Shown piece after piece: positions 28,275 to 36,397 of a stretch of 64,000 nt of DNA (its first letter is position 1; the number at the start of each line of letters is the position of its first letter). The notes under the pieces were generated by a model, which ran no database searches, was not told where the DNA came from, and saw only the letters and a list, made by a program, of their open reading frames with translations. The position numbers and the translations under genes were made by a program. The stretch spans positions 310,001-374,000 of the forward strand of contig NZ_JAAAWO010000002.1 of assembly GCF_010500895.1 (NCBI RefSeq), given 5' to 3'. This DNA is from Alteromonas genovensis (lineage in GTDB: Bacteria; Pseudomonadota; Gammaproteobacteria; Enterobacterales; Alteromonadaceae).

Positions 28275-28341
28275 TAAAAAATAACGAGCTGCTCCGACGT
28301 GATGCGGAGCAGACTGATCAGAGTTTGTAGGAGAATTCGAG

Positions 28342-28581
28342 ATGGAAGAAGGCATGATCGCAATTATTGTAATGCCACTAGTGGTTTTCACAATTTTTGT
28401 AGCACCCATATGGTTAATTTTGCATTATCGCAGCAAGAAACAAGTCAATCAGGGATTAAGTGCTGAAGAGTACGCAGCGTTGAGCACGTTAGCCGATAAA
28501 GCGGAAAAGATGAGCGAGCGTATTGAGACATTAGAAGCGATTCTTGATAGCGAGGCTCCTGAGTGGAGGAATAGAGCATGA
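28342..28581 (+). CDS. pspB: Phage shock protein PspB
   Basis: A 79-residue inner-membrane protein with one N-terminal membrane segment (MIAIIVMPLVVFTIFVAPIW), the conserved LILHYRSKK, and a cytoplasmic heptad helix (ALSTLADKAEKMSERIETLEAIL). It forms a sensor with PspC that draws PspA from PspF. The stop overlaps the pspC start by four bases (ATGA). RBS AGGAG at 28330-28334. Confidence 0.93.
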   Translation: MEEGMIAIIVMPLVVFTIFVAPIWLILHYRSKKQVNQGLSAEEYAALSTLADKAEKMSERIETLEAILDSEAPEWRNRA

Positions 28582-29027
28582 GAAACGGTAAGCAGCTCTA
28601 CCGCAACCCAGAAAAGGCAAAAATAGCGGGTGTTTGTTCAGGTGTTGCGGAGTACTTCGGCTTAGAAACATGGTTAGTGAGAATTTTAGTTGTCACAGGT
28701 TTCTTCCTTCTTGCTGGGCCTTTCATCTTTGTTGCCTACATTGCCGCTTGGTTCATTTTAGACAAAAAGCCAAAGCATTTGGATAACGCACAGCCTACGC
28801 CTCAAGCTTTTTCGCGGGGTAAAGGTTGGACTAACCCAAATCGTGGGCAGGTTAAAGAAACGAAGGTCGAGGTGAAAACTAAGGTGTGGCAGGCTGGCGA
28901 ACCACCAAAACAAGCGTTTCACGATATTAGAAATCGATTTGAAAAAACAGAAAATCGATTACGTAAAATGGAAACCTATGTAACGTCGAAAGAGTATCAG
29001 TTGAACAAAGAAATTAGCCGACTGTAA
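28578..29027 (+). CDS. pspC: Phage shock protein PspC
   Basis: A 149-residue inner-membrane protein with the PspC domain at about residues 5-65: LYRNPEKAKIAGVCSGVAEYFG, then a long hydrophobic segment (LVRILVVTGFFLLAGPFIFVAYIAAWFIL). A charged C-terminal region with a predicted coiled coil (FEKTENRLRKMETYV) follows. It senses envelope stress together with PspB. pspD and pspE of E. coli are absent; a terminator follows. Confidence 0.94.
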   Translation: MRNGKQLYRNPEKAKIAGVCSGVAEYFGLETWLVRILVVTGFFLLAGPFIFVAYIAAWFILDKKPKHLDNAQPTPQAFSRGKGWTNPNRGQVKETKVEVKTKVWQAGEPPKQAFHDIRNRFEKTENRLRKMETYVTSKEYQLNKEISRL

Positions 29028-29047
29028 GCCTGACCAATGTATTGATT

Positions 29048-29074
29048 AAAAACCACCCTTATGGGTGGTTTTTT
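29048..29074 (+). terminator. Terminator of the psp operon
   Basis: AACCACCC (29051-29058) and GGGTGGTT (29063-29070) form a perfect stem with a TTAT loop, flanked by A-tract and T-tract. Confidence 0.9.
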
Positions 29075-29101
29075 AATTTATATCATAGGGTTAGATTTTG
29101 A

Positions 29102-29119
29102 TGTAAAAACATTGTTACA
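29102..29119 (+). promoter_or_regulatory. TyrR-box-like site upstream of phhA
   Basis: TGTAAA-AACATT-GTTACA matches the TyrR box consensus TGTAAA-N6-TTTACA in 11 of 12 defined positions. It lies 98 bases before the phhA ATG, where an activator would bind. The tyrR gene lies just downstream of phhA. Confidence 0.65.
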
Positions 29120-29217
29120 GTGATCTTAGTGGCTCAATAGGGGCAAATGCTTCTCGTAAAGCGGTTTTTGGTTAGACTACAGTCCACGTAATTAGCAACT
29201 CATTGGTTTTAGAAGTT

Positions 29218-30018
29218 ATGCCAAAAACAACTCAATATGCATCGCGAGAATCTGACGGTAGCGGCCACATCGCCTGGTCGACAGAAGAAAACCAAATCTG
29301 GTCAGAGCTTTATTCAAGACAAATACCCTTGGTAAAAGAGCGCGCGTGTGATGAATATATCGAGGGTTTGAGATTGCTTAACTTGAGCGAAAACTGCATT
29401 CCTCAATTACCCGATATTAATCGTGTATTGCTCGAGAGAACCGGCTGGCAAACCGCAGAGGTACCTGCGTTGATTCCATTTGGTGAGTTTTTTCGTCTGC
29501 TAGCAAATAAGCAGTTTCCTGTGGCCACGTTTATTCGCTCACGTGAAGAGTTCGACTACCTGCAAGAGCCGGATATTTTTCACGAAGTATTCGGGCATTG
29601 TCCACTACTGACTAACCCTGCGTTTGCGCACTTTACGCATACTTACGGAAAATTAGGGCTGGCAGCGAGTAAAGAAGATAGAATTTATTTAGCGCGCCTT
29701 TACTGGTTTACCGTAGAGTTTGGCTTGGTGAAAGCCAAGAACGAGCTGAAGATTTACGGCGGTGGCATTCTCTCATCTCCGGGTGAAACTATTTATTCGC
29801 TAGACAGCGACGTACCAGTAAGAAAGCCACTAACCGCTACCGACGCGTTAAGAACCCCTTATCGCATCGATATCATGCAGCCACTATATTACATTTTGCC
29901 AGAGTTTGATCATCTGTTTGAATTAGCGGAAATGGATATCATGGCGTTAGTAGAAAAAGCCAAATCTCTTGGTTTGTTCGCACCCTTGTTCGAACCAAAA
30001 GAGAAAAAAGCTGGCTAG
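29218..30018 (+). CDS. phhA: Phenylalanine-4-hydroxylase
   Basis: A 266-residue tetrahydropterin-dependent monooxygenase that turns phenylalanine into tyrosine, the entry to the homogentisate pathway. The iron ligands are His122 and His127 (FHEVFGHCP) and Glu167 (YWFTVEFGL). The length is typical of the bacterial monomeric enzyme. I choose ATG 29218; a TTG five codons upstream also fits the frame. No pterin carbinolamine dehydratase gene (phhB) adjoins it, though it often does. tyrR follows after a terminator. Confidence 0.95.
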   Translation: MPKTTQYASRESDGSGHIAWSTEENQIWSELYSRQIPLVKERACDEYIEGLRLLNLSENCIPQLPDINRVLLERTGWQTAEVPALIPFGEFFRLLANKQFPVATFIRSREEFDYLQEPDIFHEVFGHCPLLTNPAFAHFTHTYGKLGLAASKEDRIYLARLYWFTVEFGLVKAKNELKIYGGGILSSPGETIYSLDSDVPVRKPLTATDALRTPYRIDIMQPLYYILPEFDHLFELAEMDIMALVEKAKSLGLFAPLFEPKEKKAG

Positions 30019-30105
30019 TTTTTGTGAACGGTCACACAAAAGCGAAAAAGTATACTTAACAAAAAAGCATAAAAAAAATACTGAATAAAAAGTATATCAG
30101 GCAGA

Positions 30106-30131
30106 AAGGAGACGACTCAGTCTCCTTTTTT
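30106..30131 (+). terminator. Terminator after phhA
   Basis: AAGGAGAC (30106-30113) and GTCTCCTT (30120-30127) pair around a GACTCA loop, followed by a T-run. Confidence 0.88.
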
Positions 30132-30227
30132 ATTTGCACCATGTTGTATCCCATTGCTTACAAACTCACAGCTTTTTAATCTTTAGTAACAATTATCTTG
30201 TTATCTTTTTGTAAAAGTGTGATATCT

Positions 30228-30245
30228 TGTACATAAATCTTTACA
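30228..30245 (+). promoter_or_regulatory. TyrR-box-like site in the tyrR promoter
   Basis: TGTACA-TAAATC-TTTACA matches the TyrR box with one mismatch. It ends 16 bases before the tyrR start codon, so TyrR bound here would block its own transcription. TyrR autorepression is known in E. coli. Confidence 0.65.
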
Positions 30246-30261
30246 AAAATATACATACCCT

Positions 30262-31818
30262 ATGCGCCTAGAAATCAGTTGTCAGGACCGCCTTGGTATC
30301 GCCCAAGATGTTCTGGATATTCTCGTGACTAAAGAAATAGACCTTCGGGGAATCGAAATAGACCCTGTAGGCAAAATCTTTCTCAATTTTCCTAATATAG
30401 AATTTGAAGACTTCCAGCATCTCATGCCTCAAATTCGTCGAATTGACGGTATAGACGACGTCAAGACTACGCTTTTTATGCCAGGGGAAAGAGAGAAGAA
30501 TCAGCTTTCAGCAATACTACGCACGCTACCAGACCCTGTTTTCTCTGTGGATGCCAAAGGCAATATCTTACTGTGTAATGAAGCAGTAAGTGCTGGGTTA
30601 GAGCTTCCTGCCAGTGAAATAAACACAATGGAGATTACTGAGGTTGTTAAAGGGTTTAACTTTACGAAGTGGATGGATGGAAAAAGTCCGGGCCCCCAAT
30701 CTTCAAAGGTGAAGTTTATTCAGCAGGATTATCTAGCCGACATGCTGCCTATTACGGTAGCGGACGGAGAGAAGAAAAGTATCATGGCTGGCGCGGTGGT
30801 CATTTTAAAATCCGAAATGCGCCTTGGTCAGCAGTTCACGGCATTTCACCAGTCGCCCACAGACAGTTTCGACCGTTTTGTAACAGAGTCATCCTTTATG
30901 AAACGCGCGGTTCACGAAGCCAAAAGAGTAGCGGACTTAGACGCACCTATCCTCATATTCGGTGAAACTGGCACAGGTAAAGAGATGATCGCGCGAGCTT
31001 GCCATCAATCAAGTCGTCGCAGTGAAGGGGCATTTTTAGCATTAAACTGTGCCTCGTTACCTGACAGTGTTGCAGAAACTGAGCTTTTCGGTTGTGCAGC
31101 AGGAACTTACAACCAGTCTAGCGGCAAAGTGGGCTTGCTCGAGCAAGCAAAAGGCGGCACCTTACTACTTGATGAAATTGCTGATATGTCGTCGCAGCTG
31201 CAAGCAAAACTATTAAGAGTGCTTGAAGACGGTGAGTTCAGAAGAGTAGGGGATGTGGAGCCTGTCTCTGTAGATGTACGCTTTATTTGTACTACTTGCC
31301 GCGACTTAGGCCAACTGGTAGAAGAGGGGCGCTTTAGAAAAGAGCTGTATTATCGCTTAAACGTGTTAAGCCTGGTAATGCCGTCGCTAAAAGATAGGCG
31401 TCAAGACATTGTTCCTCTGGCAGAGTCTTTTATCTTGCAGCACAGTACCAAGCTGGGTCGACGACCTGCTAAGTTAAGTAAATCCTGCGTCGACTTTTTG
31501 CAGCAATATCCTTGGCCAGGAAACGTGAGGCAGCTGCAAAACGCCCTTTATCGTGCGCTTTCCTTGCTCGATGGCAAAGAAATAACCAAAGAAGATATTC
31601 AGCTTCCAAGCTGCGCCCCAAGTGTTACCTATATTGATGAGAATTTTGAGGGTACGCTGGATGAAGAAGTGAAGAAGTTCGAGAAAGATTTATTAAAGCG
31701 TCTGTACCCGTTCTATCCCAGTACCAGGCAGCTTGCTAAAAAATTGGGCCTTAGTCATACCGCCATTGCTAATAAGCTGCGTGAATATGGCATTAATAAG
31801 GCGACAGTTAAACTGTAG
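30262..31818 (+). CDS. tyrR: Aromatic amino acid regulator TyrR
   Basis: A 518-residue regulator with the TyrR layout: ACT domain (about 1-75, MRLEISCQDRLGIAQDVLDIL), PAS domain (about 80-190), AAA+ ATPase (about 205-430, Walker A GETGTGKE at 234-241) and a C-terminal helix-turn-helix (STRQLAKKLGLSHTAIANKLREYGI). The sigma-54-contacting GAFTGA motif is replaced by GCAAGT, as expected of TyrR, which works with sigma-70. It should sense tyrosine, phenylalanine or tryptophan and control phhA and itself through the two boxes nearby. Confidence 0.94.
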   Translation: MRLEISCQDRLGIAQDVLDILVTKEIDLRGIEIDPVGKIFLNFPNIEFEDFQHLMPQIRRIDGIDDVKTTLFMPGEREKNQLSAILRTLPDPVFSVDAKGNILLCNEAVSAGLELPASEINTMEITEVVKGFNFTKWMDGKSPGPQSSKVKFIQQDYLADMLPITVADGEKKSIMAGAVVILKSEMRLGQQFTAFHQSPTDSFDRFVTESSFMKRAVHEAKRVADLDAPILIFGETGTGKEMIARACHQSSRRSEGAFLALNCASLPDSVAETELFGCAAGTYNQSSGKVGLLEQAKGGTLLLDEIADMSSQLQAKLLRVLEDGEFRRVGDVEPVSVDVRFICTTCRDLGQLVEEGRFRKELYYRLNVLSLVMPSLKDRRQDIVPLAESFILQHSTKLGRRPAKLSKSCVDFLQQYPWPGNVRQLQNALYRALSLLDGKEITKEDIQLPSCAPSVTYIDENFEGTLDEEVKKFEKDLLKRLYPFYPSTRQLAKKLGLSHTAIANKLREYGINKATVKL

Positions 31819-31835
31819 AGCGCTCACTTTTCGCT

Positions 31836-31876
31836 GCTGCAAGGCTGTTGTGATAAGTTTACAACACCCTTGCAGC
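31836..31876. other. Long stem-loop after tyrR
   Basis: GCTGCAAGG (31836-31844) pairs with CCTTGCAGC (31868-31876), and TGTTGT (31846-31851) pairs with ACAACA (31861-31866), with one mismatch between the two stems. No T-run follows, so it is not a canonical terminator, though it may act as a barrier to 3' exonucleases. Confidence 0.55.
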
Positions 31877-32052
31877 TAGCGTCGGCAGGCAATTGCCAGC
31901 AATTCTCCCTTACTCCCCGTACATCCTTTCTTACAGCTTATTAAAACTTGTGGATGTGCACACTTCTCTTTCCCCTACATGTAATGGCATAACTGTACTT
32001 ATACTTAAGCAAACGTGCCCTAATCTACTTAGTGCTTATCGAGGAAAAAAGA

Positions 32053-33063
32053 ATGAAGCTTGCTACTTATAAAAATGAAACCCGCGATGGGATCCTTATG
32101 TTGGTATCACGAGATTTGTCTAGAGCGTGTGACGTGTTAGACATAGCGCCAACAATGCAATATGCCCTCGATAACTGGCAAGAAGTTGCGCCGCAGCTAC
32201 AGAGTCGGTATGAACAGTTAAATGATAATGCCGGTGACAGTGTGCAATTCGACTCAACTCGCTGTGAATCCCCATTGCCGAGAGCGTTTCAATGGGCAGA
32301 CGGCAGTGCTTATGTGAATCATGTTGAGCTGGTAAGAAAAGCACGGGGTGCTGAGATACCGGAGAGTTTCTGGACCGATCCACTGATGTACCAAGGTGGT
32401 TCTGACGATTTCATTGGGCCAAATGACGATATCATTTTGCCTAGCGATGATTGGGGAATAGATTTTGAAGGCGAAGTTGCCGTAGTTACCGACGACGTGC
32501 CTATGGCATGTACACCAGAGCAAGGCGCTGAACGAATCCGTTTAATCATGCTGGTAAATGACGTTTCTCTTCGCGGGCTCATTCCAGGTGAATTAGCCAA
32601 GGGGTTTGGCTTTTTCCAATCCAAACCAGCCTCTAGTTTTTCACCAGTAGCGGTTACGCCTGATGAACTCGGCGGTGCGTGGCAAGATAACAAAGTACAT
32701 CTGCCGTTGCGCTCGACCTACAACGGTGAGCTATTTGGTAAGCCTGAAGCAGGGCAAGACATGACTTTTGATTTTGGTCAGCTTGTTGCTCACGCCGCTA
32801 AAAGCCGTAACTTAGGTGCAGGCGCCATCATAGGTTCGGGAACTGTATCGAATAAGCAAGGCACCGAGCACGGCTCAGCAATCAGCGAAGGCGGCGTAGG
32901 TTATTCCTGTATTGCTGAGGTGAGAATGATTGAGACAATACGAGATGGCAAGCCAGCCACCCCGTTTATGCAGTTTGGCGATCGTATTCGCATGGAAATG
33001 CTTGATGAAAGTGGCGTCAGTATTTTTGGTGCTATCGAGCAGCAAGTTAAGCCTTTGCGCTAA
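32053..33063 (+). CDS. Fumarylacetoacetate hydrolase family protein
   Basis: A 336-residue member of the FAH family, start ATG 32053 with GAGG eight bases upstream. The metal site is visible as DFEGEVAVV, the LIMLVNDVSLR segment follows, and the active-site region includes GSGTVSNK. Directly upstream of maiA, it should cleave fumarylacetoacetate to fumarate and acetoacetate, the last step of tyrosine catabolism. Homogentisate dioxygenase and hydroxyphenylpyruvate dioxygenase genes are not in the window, so the function relies on family and neighbour. Confidence 0.88.
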   Translation: MKLATYKNETRDGILMLVSRDLSRACDVLDIAPTMQYALDNWQEVAPQLQSRYEQLNDNAGDSVQFDSTRCESPLPRAFQWADGSAYVNHVELVRKARGAEIPESFWTDPLMYQGGSDDFIGPNDDIILPSDDWGIDFEGEVAVVTDDVPMACTPEQGAERIRLIMLVNDVSLRGLIPGELAKGFGFFQSKPASSFSPVAVTPDELGGAWQDNKVHLPLRSTYNGELFGKPEAGQDMTFDFGQLVAHAAKSRNLGAGAIIGSGTVSNKQGTEHGSAISEGGVGYSCIAEVRMIETIRDGKPATPFMQFGDRIRMEMLDESGVSIFGAIEQQVKPLR

Positions 33064-33100
33064 ATTTTTCAATCGTTAACATGTGTAGAGGAACAATAAG

Positions 33101-33754
33101 ATGAGTATTAAGCTTCACGGTTACTGGCGTTCTACTGCTACCTATCGCGTGCGTATCGCGCTCAATTTAAAGGGTGTGGACTACGAATATGTACCGGTTC
33201 ATTTAGTTGCCAATGGCGGCGAACAGCACAGTATGGATTACGCCCGCTTAAACCCGGCTCATCTTGTTCCCACGTTTGTGGATGAAGACGAAGACATTAT
33301 CTTGAATCAATCGTTAGCCATCATAGAGTATCTCGATGAACGCTATGCGAGCGACTTTCGTTTAATCCCAGAGCATAAAACAGAGCGTGCGCGAGTACGG
33401 GCACTGGCCCAGGACATTGCTTGTGACATTCAGCCTGTGGGAAACCTTCGTGTGTTAAATGCATTGAAAGGTACGTTTAATGCCAGCCAAGATGATGTGT
33501 CTGTGTGGGCAGCCCATTGGATAACATTGGGGTTCGATGCTATTGAAAAACGACTTCAAACTCAGTCAGGTAAGTATTGCTTTGATTTTGACGTAACCAT
33601 GGCCGACATATGTTTAGTGCCTCAAGTTTACAATGCGAAGCGTTTTAATATTGACATGGACCAATATCCTTTGATTAGCAAAATAGCGGACAACTGCAAT
33701 GCCCTTGAAGCTTTTGAAAAGGCTAAACCAGAAAATCAAATCGACGCTAGTTAG
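33101..33754 (+). CDS. maiA: Maleylacetoacetate isomerase
   Basis: A 217-residue zeta-class glutathione transferase that isomerises maleylacetoacetate to fumarylacetoacetate. The N-terminal LHGYWRSTATYRVRIALNLKG carries the zeta-class SSxxxR-like glutathione site (here RSTATYRVR), followed by NPAHLVPTFVDED and NQSLAIIEYLDERY in the thioredoxin-like domain. It lies 37 bases after the fumarylacetoacetase-like gene, with AGAGGAAC upstream of the start, and is followed by a terminator. Confidence 0.93.
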   Translation: MSIKLHGYWRSTATYRVRIALNLKGVDYEYVPVHLVANGGEQHSMDYARLNPAHLVPTFVDEDEDIILNQSLAIIEYLDERYASDFRLIPEHKTERARVRALAQDIACDIQPVGNLRVLNALKGTFNASQDDVSVWAAHWITLGFDAIEKRLQTQSGKYCFDFDVTMADICLVPQVYNAKRFNIDMDQYPLISKIADNCNALEAFEKAKPENQIDAS

Positions 33755-33793
33755 CGTTTGGTATAGAAGAAGCTTTGGGTTTGATCTAGAGCT

Positions 33794-33828
33794 AAAAAGG
33801 GGCGGTTTTTTACTGCCCCTTTTTGTAT
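33794..33828. terminator. Bidirectional terminator between maiA and the Lrp-type gene
   Basis: AAAAAGGGGC (33794-33803) pairs with GCCCCTTTTT (33815-33824). A-tract and T-tract on both sides allow use by both converging genes. Confidence 0.85.
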
Positions 33829-34296
33829 CTACTGACGCTTGATAGGAAGTTCGGTGGTGTTTTTCACTTGCTTAAGTGCAAATGTAGAACTGAGGTGGTC
33901 AACTAACGGTAAATGTGTCAGTTTTGTTTTTAATAAAAACTCATATTCTTCGATACTTTCTACAATGACTTTAAGCAAATAATCCTTCTCGCCACTCGTA
34001 GTATGACACTCCACGATTTCATCAATATTCTGTACTGCCGTTTCAAAATCTGTCAGTGAGTCACCATCGTGATTTTTAAGCGTGACATAGATAAAAACAG
34101 ACACACCAAGGTTAAGTTTTTTGCTATTTAGCAAGGTCACTTTTCCGAGGATAATACCATCTGCTTCCATTCGCTTCACACGTCGCCAGCACGGAGTATG
34201 AGAGAGCCCGACTTGCTGGCTTAAATCAGCCATAGAGACGGTGGCATCTTGCTGTAGGACGCGTAAAATCTCACGGTCAAACTTATCTAATTTCAT
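33829..34296 (-). CDS. Lrp/AsnC family transcriptional regulator
   Basis: A 155-residue feast/famine regulator, starting at the ATG at 34296 (MKLDKFDREILRVLQQDA). The helix-turn-helix is VSMADLSQQVGLSHTPCWRRVKRME and the RAM ligand-binding domain follows (ECHTTSGEKDYLLKVIVESIEEYEFLL). It is divergent from a leucine dehydrogenase gene and a YAG-N-CTR palindrome lies between them, so it likely controls branched-chain amino acid breakdown. Longer in-frame starts exist upstream but lack family similarity. Confidence 0.9.
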   Translation of the reverse strand: MKLDKFDREILRVLQQDATVSMADLSQQVGLSHTPCWRRVKRMEADGIILGKVTLLNSKKLNLGVSVFIYVTLKNHDGDSLTDFETAVQNIDEIVECHTTSGEKDYLLKVIVESIEEYEFLLKTKLTHLPLVDHLSSTFALKQVKNTTELPIKRQ

Positions 34297-34348
34297 AAGA
34301 GTTATGTCCATCGTTTTTATGATGTTCATTATATAGTAAAAAAAATTA

Positions 34349-34364
34349 TAGGATAGCTGTCCTA
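34349..34364. promoter_or_regulatory. Lrp-type operator candidate
   Basis: TAGGATAGCTGTCCTA is a near-perfect dyad with the TAG...CTA ends seen in Lrp/AsnC sites. It sits between the divergent Lrp-type gene and leucine dehydrogenase gene. Confidence 0.45.
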
Positions 34365-34489
34365 GTAAAATAGTGTTCATTTCTTTTCCGTTTCGGTTTG
34401 TAAAAACCACATGAGAAACTCGCAACGCTTGTCCTCAGCGTATTCAGCTAGACTAGACGGATTAAACAGCAAATAAAAATAGGGAACGT

Positions 34490-35548
34490 ATGTCAGTCTT
34501 CGATCATTCAGAATTTGATAATCACGAGCACGTGGCTTTTTATCACGACGAAAAAGCGGGCCTTAGTGCCATTATTGCAGTGCACAATACCAATCTTGGA
34601 CCTGCACTTGGTGGTTGCCGCATGTGGCCATACGTGAACAGTAGTGAAGCACTTACGGATGTGCTTCGATTATCAAAGGGGATGACATACAAAGCAGCGC
34701 TTGCCAATTTAGAATTGGGCGGCGGCAAGTCAGTCATTATTGGCGATCCTAGAAAAGCAAAAACACCAGAAATGATGAAAGCAATGGGGAAATTTGTCGA
34801 TTCGTTAGGCGGCAAGTATTTCACCGCAGAAGATTCTGGTATTACTGTAACTGACTTACAAACAATGGCTGAAGAGTCTGACTATATTGCTGGTGTTAGC
34901 GCGAAATATCACTATGCAGGTGAAGTACCAAACGGTAATCCAGCCCCTTCTACAGCCTATGGCGTATACGTTGGTTTAAAGGCGTCTGTTGAGTTTGGTT
35001 TAAAGCGCAGTCTTGATGGCGTTTCAGTGGCTATTCAAGGCATGGGTCATGTTGGTTACAGACTCGCTAAGCATCTGCACGAGCAAGGCGCAAAGCTTTA
35101 TGTTGCAGATATCTTCCCTGAAGGTATAGAAAAAGCAGAGAAAGAATTTGGTGCGACCGTTGTGGCGCCGGAAGATATTCTAAGTTTAGACGTAGACGTG
35201 CTCGCACCGTGTGCGTTAGGCGCTGCAATTAACGATCAAACGCTGCCAGATATAAAAGCGAAAGTCATTGCGGGCGCGGCAAACAACCAGCTTGCACGAG
35301 AAGAGATGGGCGAGTTACTCAGCAAGCGTGGCATTCTTTACGCACCTGACTACGTTATTAATGCCGGTGGTGTCATCGATATCTTTCATCAGCGCATGGC
35401 ATCGAGCTCAAATGAAGCATTGCGTGCTCACATTGAGCAAATTGGCGACACGCTTAAAGAAATATATGCGCGAGCAGAAAAGGAAAATACAGCGACTAAT
35501 CGTATTGCTAATGTGATAGCTGAAGAGAGATTTTCTGATAAGGCTTGA
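34490..35548 (+). CDS. Leucine/valine/phenylalanine dehydrogenase family enzyme
   Basis: A 352-residue NAD-dependent amino acid dehydrogenase that oxidatively deaminates branched-chain (or aromatic) amino acids. The N-terminal catalytic domain has GPALGGCRMWPY, KGMTYKAALANLELGGGKSVI with the catalytic lysine, and DSGITVTDLQ. The Rossmann domain has VAIQGMGHVGYRLAKHL and the segments CALGAAINDQTL and GAANNQLA. Its length suits leucine dehydrogenase, but phenylalanine dehydrogenase cannot be excluded by sequence alone, given the aromatic catabolic genes nearby. Divergent Lrp-type regulator upstream; the SRP RNA promoter overlaps its 3' end. Confidence 0.9.
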   Translation: MSVFDHSEFDNHEHVAFYHDEKAGLSAIIAVHNTNLGPALGGCRMWPYVNSSEALTDVLRLSKGMTYKAALANLELGGGKSVIIGDPRKAKTPEMMKAMGKFVDSLGGKYFTAEDSGITVTDLQTMAEESDYIAGVSAKYHYAGEVPNGNPAPSTAYGVYVGLKASVEFGLKRSLDGVSVAIQGMGHVGYRLAKHLHEQGAKLYVADIFPEGIEKAEKEFGATVVAPEDILSLDVDVLAPCALGAAINDQTLPDIKAKVIAGAANNQLAREEMGELLSKRGILYAPDYVINAGGVIDIFHQRMASSSNEALRAHIEQIGDTLKEIYARAEKENTATNRIANVIAEERFSDKA

Positions 35549-35573
35549 AACTTAGCATTCAAATAGTCATAAT
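35545..35573 (+). promoter_or_regulatory. Promoter of the SRP RNA gene
   Basis: TTGAAA (35545-35550) and CATAAT (35568-35573) are 17 bases apart, followed by a GC-rich discriminator GCGCCCC typical of stable RNA promoters. The -35 overlaps the end of the dehydrogenase gene. Confidence 0.5.
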
Positions 35574-35624
35574 GCGCCCCGCAATAAGGAGGGCGCAAGC
35601 TACTTTCTAATTGCAGTTTTCTAT

Positions 35625-35736
35625 GGTGGGCTTTTGGTCCTCCCGCAATGATACTCTGTGAACTCGGTCAGGCCTGGAAGGGAGCAGCCGCAGCAGACGA
35701 CTCATGTGCCGGGATGTGGCTGGAGGCCCGCCACCC
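35625..35736 (+). ncRNA. ffs: Signal recognition particle 4.5S RNA
   Basis: About 112 bases, near the 114 of E. coli. The SRP core is plain: GGTCAGGCCTGGAAGGGAGC on the 5' side and GTGCCGGGATGTGGCTGG on the 3' side, with GGTGGGC and GCCCGCCACC closing the long helix. It pairs with Ffh and targets nascent membrane proteins. The exact ends after processing are estimated. Confidence 0.93.
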
Positions 35737-35820
35737 AAACCTCTTCCAGCATCCTTGCCTCTCACTGCTTAAATCCAACGTATATACAGCACTTTCCTCG
35801 ACTATGGCAAGAAAACTCAA

Positions 35821-36168
35821 TTAATCGTCTTTTAAATCACCTGTAATGTCGATTTCAGATTTCATCGCTTCAGTTGCTATTGTTTCCGGAGGTTGTGGTT
35901 TTTCACTCTTCTCAGCGTCATTCAAAAACCGCAGCGCCTTACTGATTGCATATTCTACGTTCATCTCCATCTGCCTGCGTTCACTTTGTGGCAGGTAAAA
36001 CGCCATGTCCACTTCAAAGCGAATATATCGTGGTGGCACCTGATTTAACGCTAAACAGCATAAGTCTGCTAAGTAATCAGGACTTTTATTTTTATCAAGA
36101 CCTAGCTTTGCAATTCGCTCTAACACTAGATGTTCGTAATAGTTATGAATATCATCATCGAGTTTCAT
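35821..36168 (-). CDS. ComFB-like (late competence) family protein
   Basis: A 115-residue protein similar to the ComFB family: it opens with DDDIHNYYEHLVLERIAKLG and has the diagnostic DYLADLCCLALNQVPPRYIRFEVDMAFYL arrangement (aspartate, Cys-Cys, then PPRYI). The C-terminal 35 residues are charged and unconserved. ComFB proteins are known from Bacillus competence loci and as c-di-nucleotide-binding proteins in cyanobacteria, but their role in gammaproteobacteria is unknown. It stands alone between ffs and kynA. Confidence 0.75.
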   Translation of the reverse strand: MKLDDDIHNYYEHLVLERIAKLGLDKNKSPDYLADLCCLALNQVPPRYIRFEVDMAFYLPQSERRQMEMNVEYAISKALRFLNDAEKSEKPQPPETIATEAMKSEIDITGDLKDD

Positions 36169-36397
36169 TTTACTTACCTCAAACGCTTTATGTACCGACG
36201 GTCACCAACGATACTTCTTTTAAATATTGGACAGTATTTTATACGCACAACACTAACGAATAGGGAGTGCTCTGTCACTATAAAGGTATAGCCTGTATTC
36301 TATATATGTCGAGAAGGTGAAGCTGAATCTCAAGCCTTTGTCTATCTCAAAAGCACCTAAAAACACTCATAAAAAAGCAATTACAGAGAAGAACACG

